This document shows positions 1 through 8,542 of a DNA stretch of 64,000 nt, one piece after another (the first letter of the stretch is position 1; each line of letters opens with the position of its first letter). The DNA comes from Rhizobium tumorigenes (GTDB lineage: Bacteria > Pseudomonadota > Alphaproteobacteria > Rhizobiales > Rhizobiaceae), in the NCBI RefSeq assembly GCF_003240565.2, contig NZ_CP117255.1, positions 3,339,501-3,403,500 on the forward strand, written 5' to 3'. The notes beneath the pieces are model-generated. The model worked only from the letters and a program-made list of their open reading frames with translations, was not told where the DNA came from and ran no database searches. Made by a program: the position numbers and the translations under genes.

Positions 1-214
1 TGTTCGCCTCCATTTTTGCCAGCCGCTCGACGCTGTTGCCGGTCTCCACGACCAGCGTGCAGCCGCATTTCGCTTCGAATGGATCGTAGACCAGCTTCTT
101 GTAGTCGTCCTGGGCAAACGCATAGACGGAGATCGTCAGCGTCTTGTCCGCAGCGCCGGCAGTCAGCGGAACAAGGCAACAAACCGCGATGGACGTGCTC
201 AGCAGCCATTTCAT
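1..214 (-). CDS. ABC transporter substrate-binding protein, 5' part only
   Basis: The first 71 codons of a secreted binding protein run off the left edge. The N-terminus has a Lys, a hydrophobic core and an Ala-Gly-Ala-Ala-Asp cleavage region near residue 21, so it is a Sec-type signal peptide. The mature start (KTLTISVYAF...DPFEAKCGC) resembles the first beta strand and loop of iron(III)/polyamine-type group 1 binding proteins. The ATG at 214 overlaps the TGA of the upstream LacI gene as ATGA, so the two are translationally coupled. This suggests that the regulator controls the importer, probably of a small organic solute. The substrate cannot be told from this fragment. Confidence 0.75.
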   Translation of the reverse strand, partial: MKWLLSTSIAVCCLVPLTAGAADKTLTISVYAFAQDDYKKLVYDPFEAKCGCTLVVETGNSVERLAKMEAN

Positions 215-1293
215 GGGACGGGATCTCCACCGGGTTCCTGCATTGCCGCTCCGGGGGGACCGGAGGACTGACGCGCTATAAGCCGCATCGGTACCCGTGA
301 AACCGCCGCCGTGACGATGCGGCTGGCGTGCGGGATCTCTTCTGCCAAAGACTGTTCGCGGGCGCCCATTTCGATGACGTCGACGAGCGCGCCGACGGCA
401 ATCTTGGCGATAGCCGGCATGTCCATCCGCATCGTCGTTATGCCGGGGGTAACAACCGAGGACCAGATCAGGTCGTCGAACCCGGTAACGCTGACACTAT
501 CCGGCACGGGTATGCCTGCCTGCTGCAATTCTGTCAGGGCCCGCAGCGCAGCGAGATCCGAGATGGCAGCAAAGGCTGTGAACCCTTGTCTGACTTTTTC
601 CGCAAGTCCCAGCATGCAGCCTGCGCCATGCTCGGCCTCGATTTTTTCGATCCACATGACGCCGGTGGTGACGCCCGCGTCGAACGCTGATTTCAGGCCG
701 CCGATGCGGTCGTTCTGAACATTGGAGGCGGGGTTGTTGCCGAGCAGTATGATCTTGCGATGCCCGAGATCATACAGATGTTGCGCCACCTGCACGCCGC
801 CCTGCCAGTGATCGGCAGAGACGGTGTTGCCCGGCGTCGATGGCGTATCGATGACGGCTACAGGACAGCCGATGTCCGCAATCCGAGTGCCGCGCCGGGG
901 GACAATGATCATGCCATCCACGCCGCGCTCCAGCAGACGGTTAATAGCGTCGGTCTGGTGGCCGATATCGCCACGCGAATCGGCGATCAGCATCCCGTAG
1001 CCGGCAACCGAGGCAGCGTATTCCATAGCCTGTGCGATTTGCGGGAAGAGCGGATTGGCGATGTCGGGCAGGACAAGGCCAAGCACCGCGCTTCTGCCTG
1101 TCCGCAACGCCCGCCCTGCCTGGCTCGGCACATAACCGAGGGCCGCTGCGGTCGCCCGTATACGGTCGCCGAGTTCGGCGGATACCCGGCCTTTGCCAGA
1201 GAGAGCATTGGAGACGCTGGCGACGGAGACACCGAGCGATGCCGCGATGCGGCTGAGATTAGGTCCGGAACGGTTGATAGCCAATGACATCAC
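211..1293 (-). CDS. LacI-family transcriptional regulator
   Basis: A 360-residue protein with the LacI layout. A helix-turn-helix lies at about residues 11-32 (LSRIAASLGVSVASVSNAL), followed by a hinge helix near 50-66 and a periplasmic-binding-like effector domain from about 68 to 340 (AVLGLVLPDIANPLF). It should bind an operator as a dimer and release it on binding a small sugar-like ligand. The start is GTG at 1293 or ATG at 1290; the two are adjacent codons and no strong Shine-Dalgarno favours either. The coupled downstream gene encodes an ABC binding protein, the likely target. A near-palindromic site 10 bp upstream suggests autoregulation. Confidence 0.9.
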   Translation of the reverse strand: MMSLAINRSGPNLSRIAASLGVSVASVSNALSGKGRVSAELGDRIRATAAALGYVPSQAGRALRTGRSAVLGLVLPDIANPLFPQIAQAMEYAASVAGYGMLIADSRGDIGHQTDAINRLLERGVDGMIIVPRRGTRIADIGCPVAVIDTPSTPGNTVSADHWQGGVQVAQHLYDLGHRKIILLGNNPASNVQNDRIGGLKSAFDAGVTTGVMWIEKIEAEHGAGCMLGLAEKVRQGFTAFAAISDLAALRALTELQQAGIPVPDSVSVTGFDDLIWSSVVTPGITTMRMDMPAIAKIAVGALVDVIEMGAREQSLAEEIPHASRIVTAAVSRVPMRLIARQSSGPPGAAMQEPGGDPVP

Positions 1294-1302
1294 AACAAAT
1301 GG

Positions 1303-1314
1303 TTAATCGTTTAA
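1303..1314. promoter_or_regulatory. Candidate LacI-type operator
   Basis: TTAATCGTTTAA is a 12-bp near-palindrome with the central CG typical of LacI-family operators; one of six base pairs is mismatched. It lies 10 bp upstream of the LacI-family start codon, within an A+T-rich stretch. Autoregulation is inference. Confidence 0.4.
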
Positions 1315-1387
1315 TCAATCGATATACCACTTGATCCTATTTGTCGAATCGAATTTTGGCCGTCCTGTCATTTATGATGATCGTGAC

Positions 1388-1430
1388 GCCGGCAAGCAAG
1401 CGGCTTAGTGGCTGCCTCTTGCTTGCCGGC
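1388..1430 (-). terminator. Hairpin after the M20 peptidase gene
   Basis: A perfect 13-bp inverted repeat (GCCGGCAAGCAAG with its complement) encloses a 17-nt loop, 8 bp past the stop codon of the M20 peptidase gene. There is no T-tract on either strand, so it may be a weak terminator or an mRNA 3'-end stabiliser. Confidence 0.4.
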
Positions 1431-1438
1431 ATCAATTG

Positions 1439-2827
1439 CTATGATGCGAGAGCGTCGAGGATCCGGATCCAGGAGCGTATGCCCTTGTGATAGGAGGCGA
1501 GCTCATACTTCTCGTTCGGCGAATGAATACGGTCGTCGTTCAGGCCGAACCCGACCAGCAGCGATTCCATGCCGAGCATTTTCTGGAAATCGCCGACGAT
1601 GGGAATGGAGCCGCCCATGCCGATGACGACGGCAGGCTTCGGCCACTCGTCGGAGAGGGCTGCCTTAGCCTTGTTGAGCAGTGCCGATTCATAGGAGAGC
1701 TGGATGCCCGGAGAACCGCCGTGACCGTGAAACTCGACGGAGCAATCGGCCGGGATCTTCGACTTTACATAGGCGCGGAAGCTGTCGCGGATGGCCGCCG
1801 GGTTCTGGTCGCCGACTAGCCGGAAGGATATCTTGGCTGATGCCTTCGAGGCGATGACGGTCTTGAAGCCGTCGCCCGTATAACCACCTGTGATGCCGTT
1901 GACCTCGGCTGTCGGACGCGCCCAGGTCAGTTCCAGAGCGGAGCGCCCCTTTTCGCCTGATGGGATCGACAGTCCGATTTCGCCGAGCAGCTTTTCCGCC
2001 GAGGCGTCGAGCTTTTCCCAGCTTGCCTTGATATCGGCAGGCGTCTCGTTGACGCCGTCGTAGAAGCCCGGAAGCGTGACCCTGCCGGTTTCGTCATGCA
2101 GACCGGCGACGATGTCGGCGAGGATATGGATCGGATTTGCGGCAAGTCCGCCGAACATGCCGGAATGCAGATCGCGGTCTGCGGCCGTGACGACGATTTC
2201 ATCGCCGACCAATCCACGGAGACCGGCAGCAATTGCCGGCGTTTCGGCATCCCACATGCCGGTATCACAGACGAGCGCATAGTCTGCCGTCAGTTCGGCG
2301 GCATTGGCCTCGAGGAAAGGTTTCAGCGATGGCGAGCCCGATTCCTCTTCGCCTTCGAAGAGTATGGTGATGCGGCAGGGGAGTGCGCCGTTGATGTCCT
2401 TGTACGCCCGGCAGGCTTCGACGAAAGTCATCAGCTGGCCCTTGTCGTCCGACGTGCCACGGCCGGTGATGACCTTGCGACCATCGCCGATCTCCTTGAT
2501 GGCTGGCGAGAAAGGGTCGTTCTCCCAGAGCTCGATCGGGTCGACTGGCTGCACGTCGTAGTGACCGTAGAACAGCAGGTGCGGCGCATCGGCACTGGCG
2601 CCTGCGTGGTGCGCGACGACCATTGGATGGCCGGGAGTATCGCGAACCGAGGCTTCGAAGCCGATCGATACCAGATAGGCCGTCAGCCACTCTGCCGCCT
2701 TGCGGCATTCCGGCTTGAATGCAGGATCGGTGGAAATCGACTTGATCCTCAGCAGTTCGAACAGCTTGTCGAGGCTGGTGGGCAGGTTTTGGTCGGCGCG
2801 GTCGAGAATGGGGGATATGGCAGTCAT
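1439..2827 (-). CDS. M20-family dipeptidase (ArgE/DapE/CNDP type)
   Basis: A 462-residue metallopeptidase of the M20 family, which cleaves dipeptides or N-acyl amino acids in the cytoplasm with two zinc ions. Metal-site motifs are visible: GHYDVQP near residue 85, RGTSDDKGQ near 120 and EGEEESGSP near 155. A dimerisation domain occupies the middle (HSGMFGG...NPIHIL). I chose ATG 2827, preceded by GAAGGACC at normal spacing; the frame stays open 13 codons further but without a ribosome site. It is closely similar in layout to the second M20 gene at 49701-51080. Its substrate is unknown and its neighbours do not identify it. Confidence 0.9.
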   Translation of the reverse strand: MTAISPILDRADQNLPTSLDKLFELLRIKSISTDPAFKPECRKAAEWLTAYLVSIGFEASVRDTPGHPMVVAHHAGASADAPHLLFYGHYDVQPVDPIELWENDPFSPAIKEIGDGRKVITGRGTSDDKGQLMTFVEACRAYKDINGALPCRITILFEGEEESGSPSLKPFLEANAAELTADYALVCDTGMWDAETPAIAAGLRGLVGDEIVVTAADRDLHSGMFGGLAANPIHILADIVAGLHDETGRVTLPGFYDGVNETPADIKASWEKLDASAEKLLGEIGLSIPSGEKGRSALELTWARPTAEVNGITGGYTGDGFKTVIASKASAKISFRLVGDQNPAAIRDSFRAYVKSKIPADCSVEFHGHGGSPGIQLSYESALLNKAKAALSDEWPKPAVVIGMGGSIPIVGDFQKMLGMESLLVGFGLNDDRIHSPNEKYELASYHKGIRSWIRILDALAS

Positions 2828-2946
2828 GGATGGTCCTTCTTCCGATTTGGAAAGACGATAGACCAAAGCGGGGGGTGTTTCGAGCCGAAATCGGCTGTGC
2901 AGTCGCCCGTCGCGGTCGGCAGAATATGAAATAGCGGCGGTCGCCG

Positions 2947-3378
2947 CTAGAGGCGCTTCGCATTGTTGAGGACGCGCCGAATATATGCCAGCAACAACTC
3001 ACGCTCGAAGACCCTGAAACCTTTGAAAAGATCCTCGTCTGCAGCAATGGCTGCGTCGAGCGCGTCTTGCTGCATGGCAGATCCCTTTTCCGTCAGGGAG
3101 ACGAGCTGAGCCCGCTTGTCGGAAGGATGAGGCTTTCGTTTGATCAGTTGATCGCGCTCCATGCGCGAAAGCGTGTTTGCCATGGTGGCCTGTTCGATGT
3201 CGACGCGCTCCAGCAGTTGCTTCTGCGTCAGGCCATCCTCGGCCCACAATTCGACCAGGATCGGAAACTGTCCGGGAGAGAAGCCAATTCCTGCCGCCCG
3301 TTGGTGCAAGGAGCGATTGAAACTCTTTGCAAGCTGGCCGGCCAGATAGGCTGCAGAGTCTGTTAGACAGTATCCCAT
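2947..3378 (-). CDS. MarR-family transcriptional regulator
   Basis: A 143-residue winged-helix protein of typical MarR length. The DNA-recognition helix and wing lie at about residues 48-95: LTQKQLLERVDIEQATMANTLSRMERD, then DKRAQLVSLTEKG. MarR dimers usually repress efflux or detoxification genes and are released by phenolic ligands or oxidants. The gene sits alone, transcribed away from the sRNA/polA region, with no divergent target gene beside it, so its regulon is unknown. This gene next to polA is an arrangement I associate with rhizobial chromosomes. Confidence 0.92.
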   Translation of the reverse strand: MGYCLTDSAAYLAGQLAKSFNRSLHQRAAGIGFSPGQFPILVELWAEDGLTQKQLLERVDIEQATMANTLSRMERDQLIKRKPHPSDKRAQLVSLTEKGSAMQQDALDAAIAADEDLFKGFRVFERELLLAYIRRVLNNAKRL

Positions 3379-3473
3379 GACGTGTGCTTATGCGCAATTT
3401 CAAGCCGAAACAACGCGTAAATCGCCAGCGATAGGTCGTAGCCGAGCGGGTTGCAGAACTTCTGCTTCAATGG

Positions 3474-3616
3474 AAAAAGCCGCCATGGCCTGGAGGGAAA
3501 CCATGGCGGCTAAAAATGGGGACAAAGGCCCGGAGAGGGGGGAGGCCTTTGTCCAAGTCTGATGCGGCAGGGGACATGCCGGCGACCAGACCCGCGACGT
3601 TTGTTAAGCGCCGGTG
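3474..3616 (-). ncRNA. Candidate trans-acting sRNA upstream of polA (alpha-r7/Smr7C-like)
   Basis: The leftward strand of the MarR-polA gap carries the signs of an independent sRNA. At the 3' end a perfect 10-bp hairpin (GCCGCCATGG arms 3479-3488 and 3501-3510) is followed on the minus strand by TTTTT at 3478-3474, a Rho-independent terminator. Just before it is a perfect 11-bp hairpin, GGACAAAGGCC (3520-3530) with 3544-3554. A promoter-like CTTGAA (3651-3646), 17-nt spacer and GCATTT (3628-3623) would start RNA near 3616, giving about 143 nt. No ORF fits. From memory, the alphaproteobacterial alpha-r7 family (S. meliloti Smr7C, about 150 nt) sits beside polA; I could not align to it. The 5' end is approximate. 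Confidence 0.6.
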
Positions 3617-3776
3617 AGAGAGAAATGCTAACCCAAATGCGGCTTTTCAAGGGAACGGTCTCGTCGGGGCCGTTACAAATCGGTAACGTTTCGGTGACGC
3701 CGGGCGCTGCATCCCTTAGCGAAAAGCAGGCAACGCGGTCTGGACCTCGGGCATGCCGCAGGCTATCCATTCCGGC

Positions 3777-6770
3777 ATGAAAAATGGTGATCATCTCTTC
3801 CTCGTCGATGGCTCGGGCTTCATTTTCCGCGCCTTCCACGCCATTCCGCCGCTCAACCGCAAATCCGATGGTTTGCCGGTGAATGCCGTGTCGGGATTTT
3901 GCAACATGCTGTGGAAGTTGCTGCGTGACGCGCGCAACACCGATGTCGGGGTAACACCCACCCATTTTGCCGTCATATTCGACTATTCCTCAAAGACGTT
4001 CCGCAACGATCTCTACCATCTTTACAAGGCCAACCGCTCGGCGCCGCCCGAGGACCTGGTGCCGCAGTTCGGTCTGATCCGCGAGGCGACCCGCGCCTTC
4101 AATCTTCCGTGCATCGAGACCGAGGGTTTCGAAGCCGACGATATCATTGCCACCTATGCGCGGCTGGCCGAAGCCACCGGCGCCGATGTCACCATCATCT
4201 CGTCCGACAAGGACCTGATGCAGTTGGTGACGCCGAACGTGCATATGTACGACGCGATGAAGGACAAGCAGATCGGCGTTCCCGATGTCGTCGAGAAATG
4301 GGGCGTCGCGCCGGAGAAGATGATCGATCTGCAGGCGCTGACCGGTGATTCCACTGACAATGTGCCGGGCATTCCCGGGATCGGTCCGAAGACCGCAGCC
4401 CAGCTTCTGGAAGAGTTCGGAGATCTCGAAACGCTGCTGTCGCGGGCCGGCGAGATCAAGCAGCAGAAACGCCGCGAAAGCATCATTGCCAATGCCGATC
4501 TCGCACGGCTGTCGCGCCAGTTGGTCAAGTTGCGCACCGACGTTCCGCTCGACGTACCGCTCGAGGACCTGACACTCGAGCCGCAGGATGGCCCGAAACT
4601 CATCGCCTTCCTGAAGGCCATGGAATTCACCTCGCTGACCCGCCGCGTCGCCGATGCAACAGGTGCGAATGCTGCTGGCATCGAGGCGGCGGTCGTCGCC
4701 GTCGAGCTGGTTGCCGAGGCTCACGGCCCCGACATGGACACGCTCGCCTCGGTCACCGAGGGAGAGCGCTCCGAAGAGGCGATCAAGTCGTCGCCGACCG
4801 ATCCGCTGGCAGTCGAGGCGCCGCATCGGGGTGCAACGCCAACCGATCTTGCCAGAAGCCGCGCCGAAAGTTTCGCCGCCGCCAAACTCGATGCCTCTGC
4901 CTATGTCACCGTCCGCGACCTTGCAACGCTCTCAAACTGGATTGCCGCCTGCCGTGAGACCGGCCTGGTCGCCTTCGACACGGAGACCACCTCGATCGAT
5001 GTCATGCAGGCGGATCTGGTCGGTTTCTCGCTTGCCTACGCCGATCCCGCCGATGCGTCGGGCCTCACCATCCACGCCGCTTATGTGCCGCTTGCCCACA
5101 AGACCGGCAGCGAGGATCTGTTCAGCGACGGCGTCAAGCTGGCGCCGGACCAGATACCCATGGACGATGCACTGGCCCTGCTGAAGGGACTGCTGGAGGA
5201 CCCGTCCGTCCTCAAGGTGGCCCAGAACCTCAAATACGACTACCTGCTGATGAAGCGCTACGGCATCATCACCTGGGGGTTCGACGACACCATGCTGATG
5301 TCCTACGTGCTCGATGCCGGTGCCACGACCCATGGCATGGATACGCTGTCCGAGCGCTGGCTCGGGCACAAGCCCATCGCCTTCAAGGATGTCGCCGGCA
5401 GCGGCAAGTCGCTCGTCACCTTCGACCGTGTCGCCATCGACAAGGCCACGGCCTATGCCGCCGAGGATGCCGATGTGACGCTGCGGCTGTGGATGGTGCT
5501 GAAGCCGCGCCTCGCCGCGCAGAAACTGACCTCGGTCTATGAGCGCCTGGAGCGGCCGCTCGTGCCGGTGCTGGCCCGCATGGAAGAGCGCGGTATCACT
5601 GTCGATCGCCAGATCCTGTCACGGCTCTCCGGCGAACTCGCCCAGAAAGCGGCAGCCTTCGAGGACGAGATCTATGAACTGGCCGGCGAGCGCTTCAACA
5701 TCGGCTCGCCCAAGCAACTCGGTGATATTTTATTCGGCAAGATGGGCCTTGCCGGGGGCGGCAAGACTAAGACCGGACAGTGGTCCACCTCGGCAAGCGT
5801 GCTCGAGGATCTGGCCGCCGAGGGTCTGCCGTTGCCGCGCAAGATTGTCGACTGGCGCCAGTTGACCAAGCTGAAGTCGACCTACACCGACGCACTGCCA
5901 GGCTACATCCACCCCTTGACCAAGCGCGTCCACACATCCTACTCGCTGGCCGCGACCACCACCGGCCGGCTGTCGTCGTCCGAGCCGAACCTGCAAAATA
6001 TTCCGGTGCGCACCGCTGAAGGCCGCAAGATCCGCACGGCCTTCGTTTCGACACCCGGTCACAAGCTGCTGTCGGCCGATTACAGCCAGATCGAGCTGCG
6101 CGTGTTGGCCCATGTCGCCAATATTCCGCAGCTGACCCAGGCGTTTTCCGACGGCGTGGACATCCATGCGATGACGGCCTCGGAGATGTTCGGTGTGCCG
6201 GTCGAGGGCATGCCGTCGGACGTGCGCCGTCGCGCCAAGGCGATCAACTTCGGCATCATCTACGGCATCTCGGCTTTCGGCCTTGCCAACCAGCTATCAA
6301 TCGAGCGCTCCGAGGCCGGTGAATACATCAAGCGCTACTTCGAGCGCTTCCCCGGCATCAAGGACTACATGGAGGCCACCAAGGCCTATGCCCGGGACAA
6401 GGGCTATGTCGAGACCATCTTCGGCCGCCGCATCCATTATCCGGAAATCCGCTCGTCCAATCCTTCGATGCGGGCTTTCAACGAACGCGCCGCCATCAAT
6501 GCACCGATCCAGGGTTCGGCCGCAGACGTTATCAGGCGAGCGATGATCCAGATCGAGCCGGCATTGTCTGAAGCCGGGCTCGGCGAGCGCGTCCGCATGC
6601 TGCTGCAGGTCCATGACGAATTGATTTTCGAAGTAGAGGATGGCGATGTCGAGCGGACCCAGCCGGTCATCGTCTCCGTCATGGAAAATGCCGCCATGCC
6701 GGCCGTCGAGATGAGCGTGCCGCTCAAAGTCGATGCGCGCGCTGCCGACAACTGGGACGAGGCCCACTAG
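3777..6770 (+). CDS. polA: DNA polymerase I
   Basis: A 997-residue family A polymerase with all three activities. The 5'-3' exonuclease fills residues 1 to about 300 (VDGSGFIFRAF, FEADDIIATYA, then the helix-hairpin-helix GIPGIGPKTAAQLL). A proofreading 3'-5' exonuclease domain follows, with its acidic motif FDTETTSID intact near residue 399. The polymerase domain shows motif A (ADYSQIELRVLA, about 766), motif B (RRRAKAINFGIIYG, about 817) and motif C (QVHDELIFEV, about 943). It fills gaps in repair and removes Okazaki primers. ATG 3777 starts MKNGDHLFLVDG as in homologues; ATG 3753 is possible but lacks a better ribosome site. It ends 17 bp from the convergent phnN. Confidence 0.97.
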   Translation: MKNGDHLFLVDGSGFIFRAFHAIPPLNRKSDGLPVNAVSGFCNMLWKLLRDARNTDVGVTPTHFAVIFDYSSKTFRNDLYHLYKANRSAPPEDLVPQFGLIREATRAFNLPCIETEGFEADDIIATYARLAEATGADVTIISSDKDLMQLVTPNVHMYDAMKDKQIGVPDVVEKWGVAPEKMIDLQALTGDSTDNVPGIPGIGPKTAAQLLEEFGDLETLLSRAGEIKQQKRRESIIANADLARLSRQLVKLRTDVPLDVPLEDLTLEPQDGPKLIAFLKAMEFTSLTRRVADATGANAAGIEAAVVAVELVAEAHGPDMDTLASVTEGERSEEAIKSSPTDPLAVEAPHRGATPTDLARSRAESFAAAKLDASAYVTVRDLATLSNWIAACRETGLVAFDTETTSIDVMQADLVGFSLAYADPADASGLTIHAAYVPLAHKTGSEDLFSDGVKLAPDQIPMDDALALLKGLLEDPSVLKVAQNLKYDYLLMKRYGIITWGFDDTMLMSYVLDAGATTHGMDTLSERWLGHKPIAFKDVAGSGKSLVTFDRVAIDKATAYAAEDADVTLRLWMVLKPRLAAQKLTSVYERLERPLVPVLARMEERGITVDRQILSRLSGELAQKAAAFEDEIYELAGERFNIGSPKQLGDILFGKMGLAGGGKTKTGQWSTSASVLEDLAAEGLPLPRKIVDWRQLTKLKSTYTDALPGYIHPLTKRVHTSYSLAATTTGRLSSSEPNLQNIPVRTAEGRKIRTAFVSTPGHKLLSADYSQIELRVLAHVANIPQLTQAFSDGVDIHAMTASEMFGVPVEGMPSDVRRRAKAINFGIIYGISAFGLANQLSIERSEAGEYIKRYFERFPGIKDYMEATKAYARDKGYVETIFGRRIHYPEIRSSNPSMRAFNERAAINAPIQGSAADVIRRAMIQIEPALSEAGLGERVRMLLQVHDELIFEVEDGDVERTQPVIVSVMENAAMPAVEMSVPLKVDARAADNWDEAH

Positions 6771-6787
6771 TAGAACCAGACCCGCCC

Positions 6788-7390
6788 TCAGCCGCGGAGT
6801 ATCGCCTCGAGCGCATCGATCATCGCATGCGTCGCGGCATCCAGCGTGCCGCTGTTATCGATGGTGACGACATTGAAGTCGCCTTGCACGATCAGCGAGC
6901 CGCGCTCCAGGCGCTTCAGGATATCAGCACGGGTTTCACGTCCGCGCGTCTCCAGGCGCTCGGCCAGCACTTCAGGCCGGGCTGTGACGTTGATGATCGT
7001 CAGTCTCGGGAAGGCCGCCTTGAAGCGATCGAGTACCGATCGCGAGCCGTTGGCGATGACGATGTTGCCCTGTGCCAGTTCTTGGCGAACGGCGGCCGGG
7101 ATCCCGTATTTCAGGCCATGTGCATCCCAGGATATGGCAAAACTGCCGGCCCTTTCCATCGCGTCGAACCCACCCTCGGAGACGCTGACATGGTCTTCGC
7201 CACCCGCGTCCTCGCCGCGCGTAATGACGCGCCTGGCAAAATGCACATCCGTCCGTCCGTCAAAATATTCTGCGGCGCGGCCGATCAGCGTGTCCTTGCC
7301 GGCGCCGCTTGGGCCGACCACCACCACCATCATGCCTGATGTGGCCGGCTCGGCATTGCCGGTCTCAGGATTGGCCTCAAGCCCGGCCAT
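6788..7390 (-). CDS. phnN: Ribose 1,5-bisphosphate phosphokinase
   Basis: A 200-residue P-loop kinase related to guanylate kinase. Its Walker A motif GPSGAGKDT lies at about residues 26-34. PhnN converts ribose 1,5-bisphosphate to PRPP with ATP, letting the ribosyl product of C-P lyase re-enter nucleotide metabolism. I chose ATG 7390 because it overlaps the phnM stop as TGATG, a coupled junction; an in-frame start at 7417 lies inside phnM. It is the last gene of the leftward phn locus and ends 17 bp from the polA stop, with no clear terminator between the convergent genes. Confidence 0.93.
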   Translation of the reverse strand: MAGLEANPETGNAEPATSGMMVVVVGPSGAGKDTLIGRAAEYFDGRTDVHFARRVITRGEDAGGEDHVSVSEGGFDAMERAGSFAISWDAHGLKYGIPAAVRQELAQGNIVIANGSRSVLDRFKAAFPRLTIINVTARPEVLAERLETRGRETRADILKRLERGSLIVQGDFNVVTIDNSGTLDAATHAMIDALEAILRG

Positions 7391-8529
7391 CAGGCGACCC
7401 TTCGTCCTTCGCGCCAAATCGCGCGTGTCACAGGCACGCCGGTATCGCGGCGCACGCGCACCAGATCGGCGCGCAATCCGACCGCGATGCGGCCCCGGTC
7501 GTCGAGGCTGACGGTGCGGGCTGGGGTTGCCGTCACCATCGCAATCGCCTTCGGCAGCGAGATCGACTCGACTTCGTCGGCAAGAATAAATGGAGCATGC
7601 AGCAGGCTGAACGGCACGTAATCCGACGACAGCACGTCGAGCACGCCGAGTTCCGCCAGGTCCCGTGCAGCGATATTGCCGGAATGCGACATGCCACGGA
7701 CGATGTTCGGGGCCCCCATCAGTACGCTCATGCCGGCAGCATGCGAGGCCTTGGCGGCCTCCACGCTGGTCGGAAACTCCGCCAGGCGGACACCATAGGC
7801 AACGGCTTCATCGACGTGCTCTAGCGTCGCATCATCATGGCTGGCAATGGTGATGCCGCGCTCGTGGCAGATCTTGGTTATGGCTTCGCGGTGCGGCGTC
7901 GAATACTTGGCCGACTCCTCGAGGCGCTTGGCAATGAAGACCGCAAAAGCCTCGTCGGTCAGGCCACGCTTCTTCTGGTAGTAGAAGATGTACTTGTCCA
8001 TCGTCTGGAACTGGCGCTGGCCCGGCGCGTGATCCATCAGCGACACGAGGCGAACGGCGTTGTCCTGCTGGAAATCAGCAAAATGCTCGAGAACGTTTTC
8101 CGAAGACACCTCGCAGCGCAGGTGGATCAGATGGTCGGCGCGCAGCCGGCCGTCGTTCTGTGCCGCCTCGATGGCATCGGCCATGTCGCGCATCTCGCCG
8201 TGGTCGAAGCCGTCATCCTCGTCGGAGCCCATGCGCAGGCAGTCGAACACGGTGGTGATGCCCGAGGTGACGATCTGCGCATCGTGCGCCTGGATGGCCG
8301 CCGTCTTGTTCCAGCGCACGCCGGGCCGCGGCGAGTAATGGGACTCCAGATGGTCGGTATGCAGCTCCACGAGGCCTGGCATCAGATAATCGCCCTCGAA
8401 ATCCTCTCCGACAGCGGACACTCCCTCGGAGATCTCGGCGATCTTGCCGTCGCGGATGATCACGGTGCCCGACACGATCTGATCTTCGAGAATGATACGG
8501 GCATTGGAGAGGATGGTTTCCTGGGACAT
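7390..8529 (-). CDS. phnM: Alpha-D-ribose 1-methylphosphonate 5-triphosphate diphosphatase
   Basis: A 379-residue amidohydrolase-fold enzyme that removes pyrophosphate from the ribosyl-phosphonate triphosphate made by PhnI/G/H/L, producing the substrate of PhnJ. The metal-binding segment ELHTDHLESH starts at residue 55. A second histidine cluster (ASHDDATLEHVDEA) and the C-terminal DYVPFSLLHAPF are typical of PhnM. ATG 8529 gives the normal N-terminus; the frame is open 54 codons further upstream but with no homology-like sequence. It overlaps phnN by one base and follows the DUF1045 gene by 13 bp. Confidence 0.95.
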   Translation of the reverse strand: MSQETILSNARIILEDQIVSGTVIIRDGKIAEISEGVSAVGEDFEGDYLMPGLVELHTDHLESHYSPRPGVRWNKTAAIQAHDAQIVTSGITTVFDCLRMGSDEDDGFDHGEMRDMADAIEAAQNDGRLRADHLIHLRCEVSSENVLEHFADFQQDNAVRLVSLMDHAPGQRQFQTMDKYIFYYQKKRGLTDEAFAVFIAKRLEESAKYSTPHREAITKICHERGITIASHDDATLEHVDEAVAYGVRLAEFPTSVEAAKASHAAGMSVLMGAPNIVRGMSHSGNIAARDLAELGVLDVLSSDYVPFSLLHAPFILADEVESISLPKAIAMVTATPARTVSLDDRGRIAVGLRADLVRVRRDTGVPVTRAIWREGRRVA

Positions 8530-8542
8530 GTCAGACGGTCTT

